This document shows, one piece after another, positions 5,438 through 6,024 of a stretch of DNA of 6,024 bases. Position 1 is the first letter of the stretch; the number at the start of each line of letters is the position of its first letter. The translations under genes were made by a program, and so were the position numbers. Below the pieces are notes generated by a model that had not been told where the DNA came from, did no database searches, and was given only the letters and a program-made list of their open reading frames with translations. The DNA comes from Bdellovibrionales bacterium (GTDB lineage Bacteria; Bdellovibrionota; UBA1018): NCBI GenBank assembly GCA_018968995.1, contig JAGWZD010000133.1:1-6024 (forward strand), in the 5' to 3' direction.

Positions 5438-6024
5438 ATGAAAACCAAAAGAACAATGCATCTCTTAATGGCAGGTATGGTTTTATCGAGTCTCTCGGGT
5501 TGTCAGCTGAATGTTGGTGTAAAGCATGAGCGTGGACTAGCCTCTGAGGGCCCGACTGCGGAACAAAAATCTTCGGGTGATATCACCAGAGTTAGACCGC
5601 CGATCACTGCTGGCGACCTCAGTGCTCAAGATGTTGAATCGATCCAAAAAGCAGTTCGTGGACTGATTGACCCCTCAGGAAGAGACTTCACGAAGCCCCC
5701 TAGTATCGTGGTTGGAGTAGTAAAAGGAAGTCGCTCCGGGGTGGTGGGAATGGGCTCCACGATTATAGGTAGGGCAAACTCAACACCTGATGCCGACACC
5801 GCTTATGCCGTGGGATCGATTACTAAGCTTTTCACCGGAGTGATTTTAGCAAACGAGGTGGTCGAAAGACGGATCTCTCCTTGTTCAAAGGCCGCGCCGC
5901 TGATGCCGTCTGAGATTCGAAAGTTCTTTGATCGGAGCGTCAGCCTAGAAGATCTCGTGACACACTACTCAGGCTTGAACTCCATGCCGTCAAACCTAGA
6001 CCCAGTCTCTGGAGCAGATGGATA
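5438..6024 (+). CDS. Lipoprotein with a serine beta-lactamase/DD-peptidase-like domain (3' end outside window)
   Basis: 195 complete codons are visible and the frame is open at the window edge. The leader has KTKR, a hydrophobic core and lipobox LSGC (Cys22) followed by QLNVGV, nearly the same as in the preceding gene. After a variable linker (about 29-60) comes a class C beta-lactamase-type (Pfam Beta-lactamase, PF00144-like) N-terminal half: SIVVGVVKG (89-97), then AVGSITKLFTG with the Ser127-x-x-Lys130 nucleophile motif, and LVTHYSGLNSMP matching the family's LLTHTSGLP stretch. The second (Tyr-x-Asn) and third (Lys/His-Thr-Gly) motifs would lie beyond the window. The family includes AmpC enzymes, DD-carboxypeptidases, D-amino-acid amidases and esterases, so the substrate is open. 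It is the third consecutive gene with the same promoter type. Confidence 0.87.
   Translation, partial: MKTKRTMHLLMAGMVLSSLSGCQLNVGVKHERGLASEGPTAEQKSSGDITRVRPPITAGDLSAQDVESIQKAVRGLIDPSGRDFTKPPSIVVGVVKGSRSGVVGMGSTIIGRANSTPDADTAYAVGSITKLFTGVILANEVVERRISPCSKAAPLMPSEIRKFFDRSVSLEDLVTHYSGLNSMPSNLDPVSGADG

Larger units (their letters stand above)
5388..5521 (+). repeat. Duplicated promoter-RBS-lipoprotein leader module, copy 2
   Basis: Ungapped partner of 4372-4505. Similarity fades soon after the lipobox region; the downstream domains are unrelated. Confidence 0.7.

Noticed and set aside
1..6024. CRISPR arrays, tRNA/rRNA genes, insertion sequences, attachment sites
   Set aside because: No regular short repeats, cloverleaf-like sequences, transposase motifs or terminal inverted repeats were seen by eye.

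Overview
The window carries eight protein-coding genes (two cut by the window edges) and no RNA gene, CRISPR array or insertion sequence that I can recognise. Base composition is near balanced. Exported lipoproteins, a Hanks-type kinase with a Cys-rich ectodomain, an ECF sigma factor and a ceramide-desaturase-like enzyme suggest a Gram-negative bacterium, perhaps of the Bdellovibrionota/former Deltaproteobacteria. The lineage is an inference with modest confidence.

Left part (1-2728, plus strand): the C-terminal tail of an unidentified protein with one membrane helix; a complete membrane fatty-acid desaturase closely resembling the DEGS/DES sphingolipid Delta4-desaturase family; and a transmembrane Ser/Thr kinase with an intact catalytic core, one membrane helix and an extracytoplasmic domain with twelve cysteines.

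Middle (2691-3429, minus strand): an ECF-type sigma factor followed, with an 11-base overlap, by an 81-residue single-helix membrane protein sitting where an anti-sigma factor normally sits. The 3' end of this small gene overlaps the 3' end of the kinase gene by 38 bases.

Right part (3532-6024, plus strand): three exported proteins in a row. The first two are paralogous clan CD (caspase/legumain-like) cysteine peptidases, one with a cleavable signal peptide and one a lipoprotein. The third is a lipoprotein with a serine beta-lactamase/DD-peptidase-like domain, cut by the window end. Each has its own upstream element of the form GCAAC(C/T)-16 bases-CG(T/A)C, which is the layout of an ECF sigma promoter, at nearly constant distance from a ribosome binding site.

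The main hypothesis is a compact, self-contained regulon: the divergent ECF sigma factor, restrained by the small membrane protein, directs transcription of a battery of exported hydrolases. The second and third genes share promoter, ribosome binding site and lipoprotein leader in an ungapped duplication (constant offset of 1016 bases) although their mature domains are unrelated, so the promoter plus export signal appears to have been duplicated or swapped as a unit. The kinase and desaturase lack this promoter element, and their link to the regulon is unproven.
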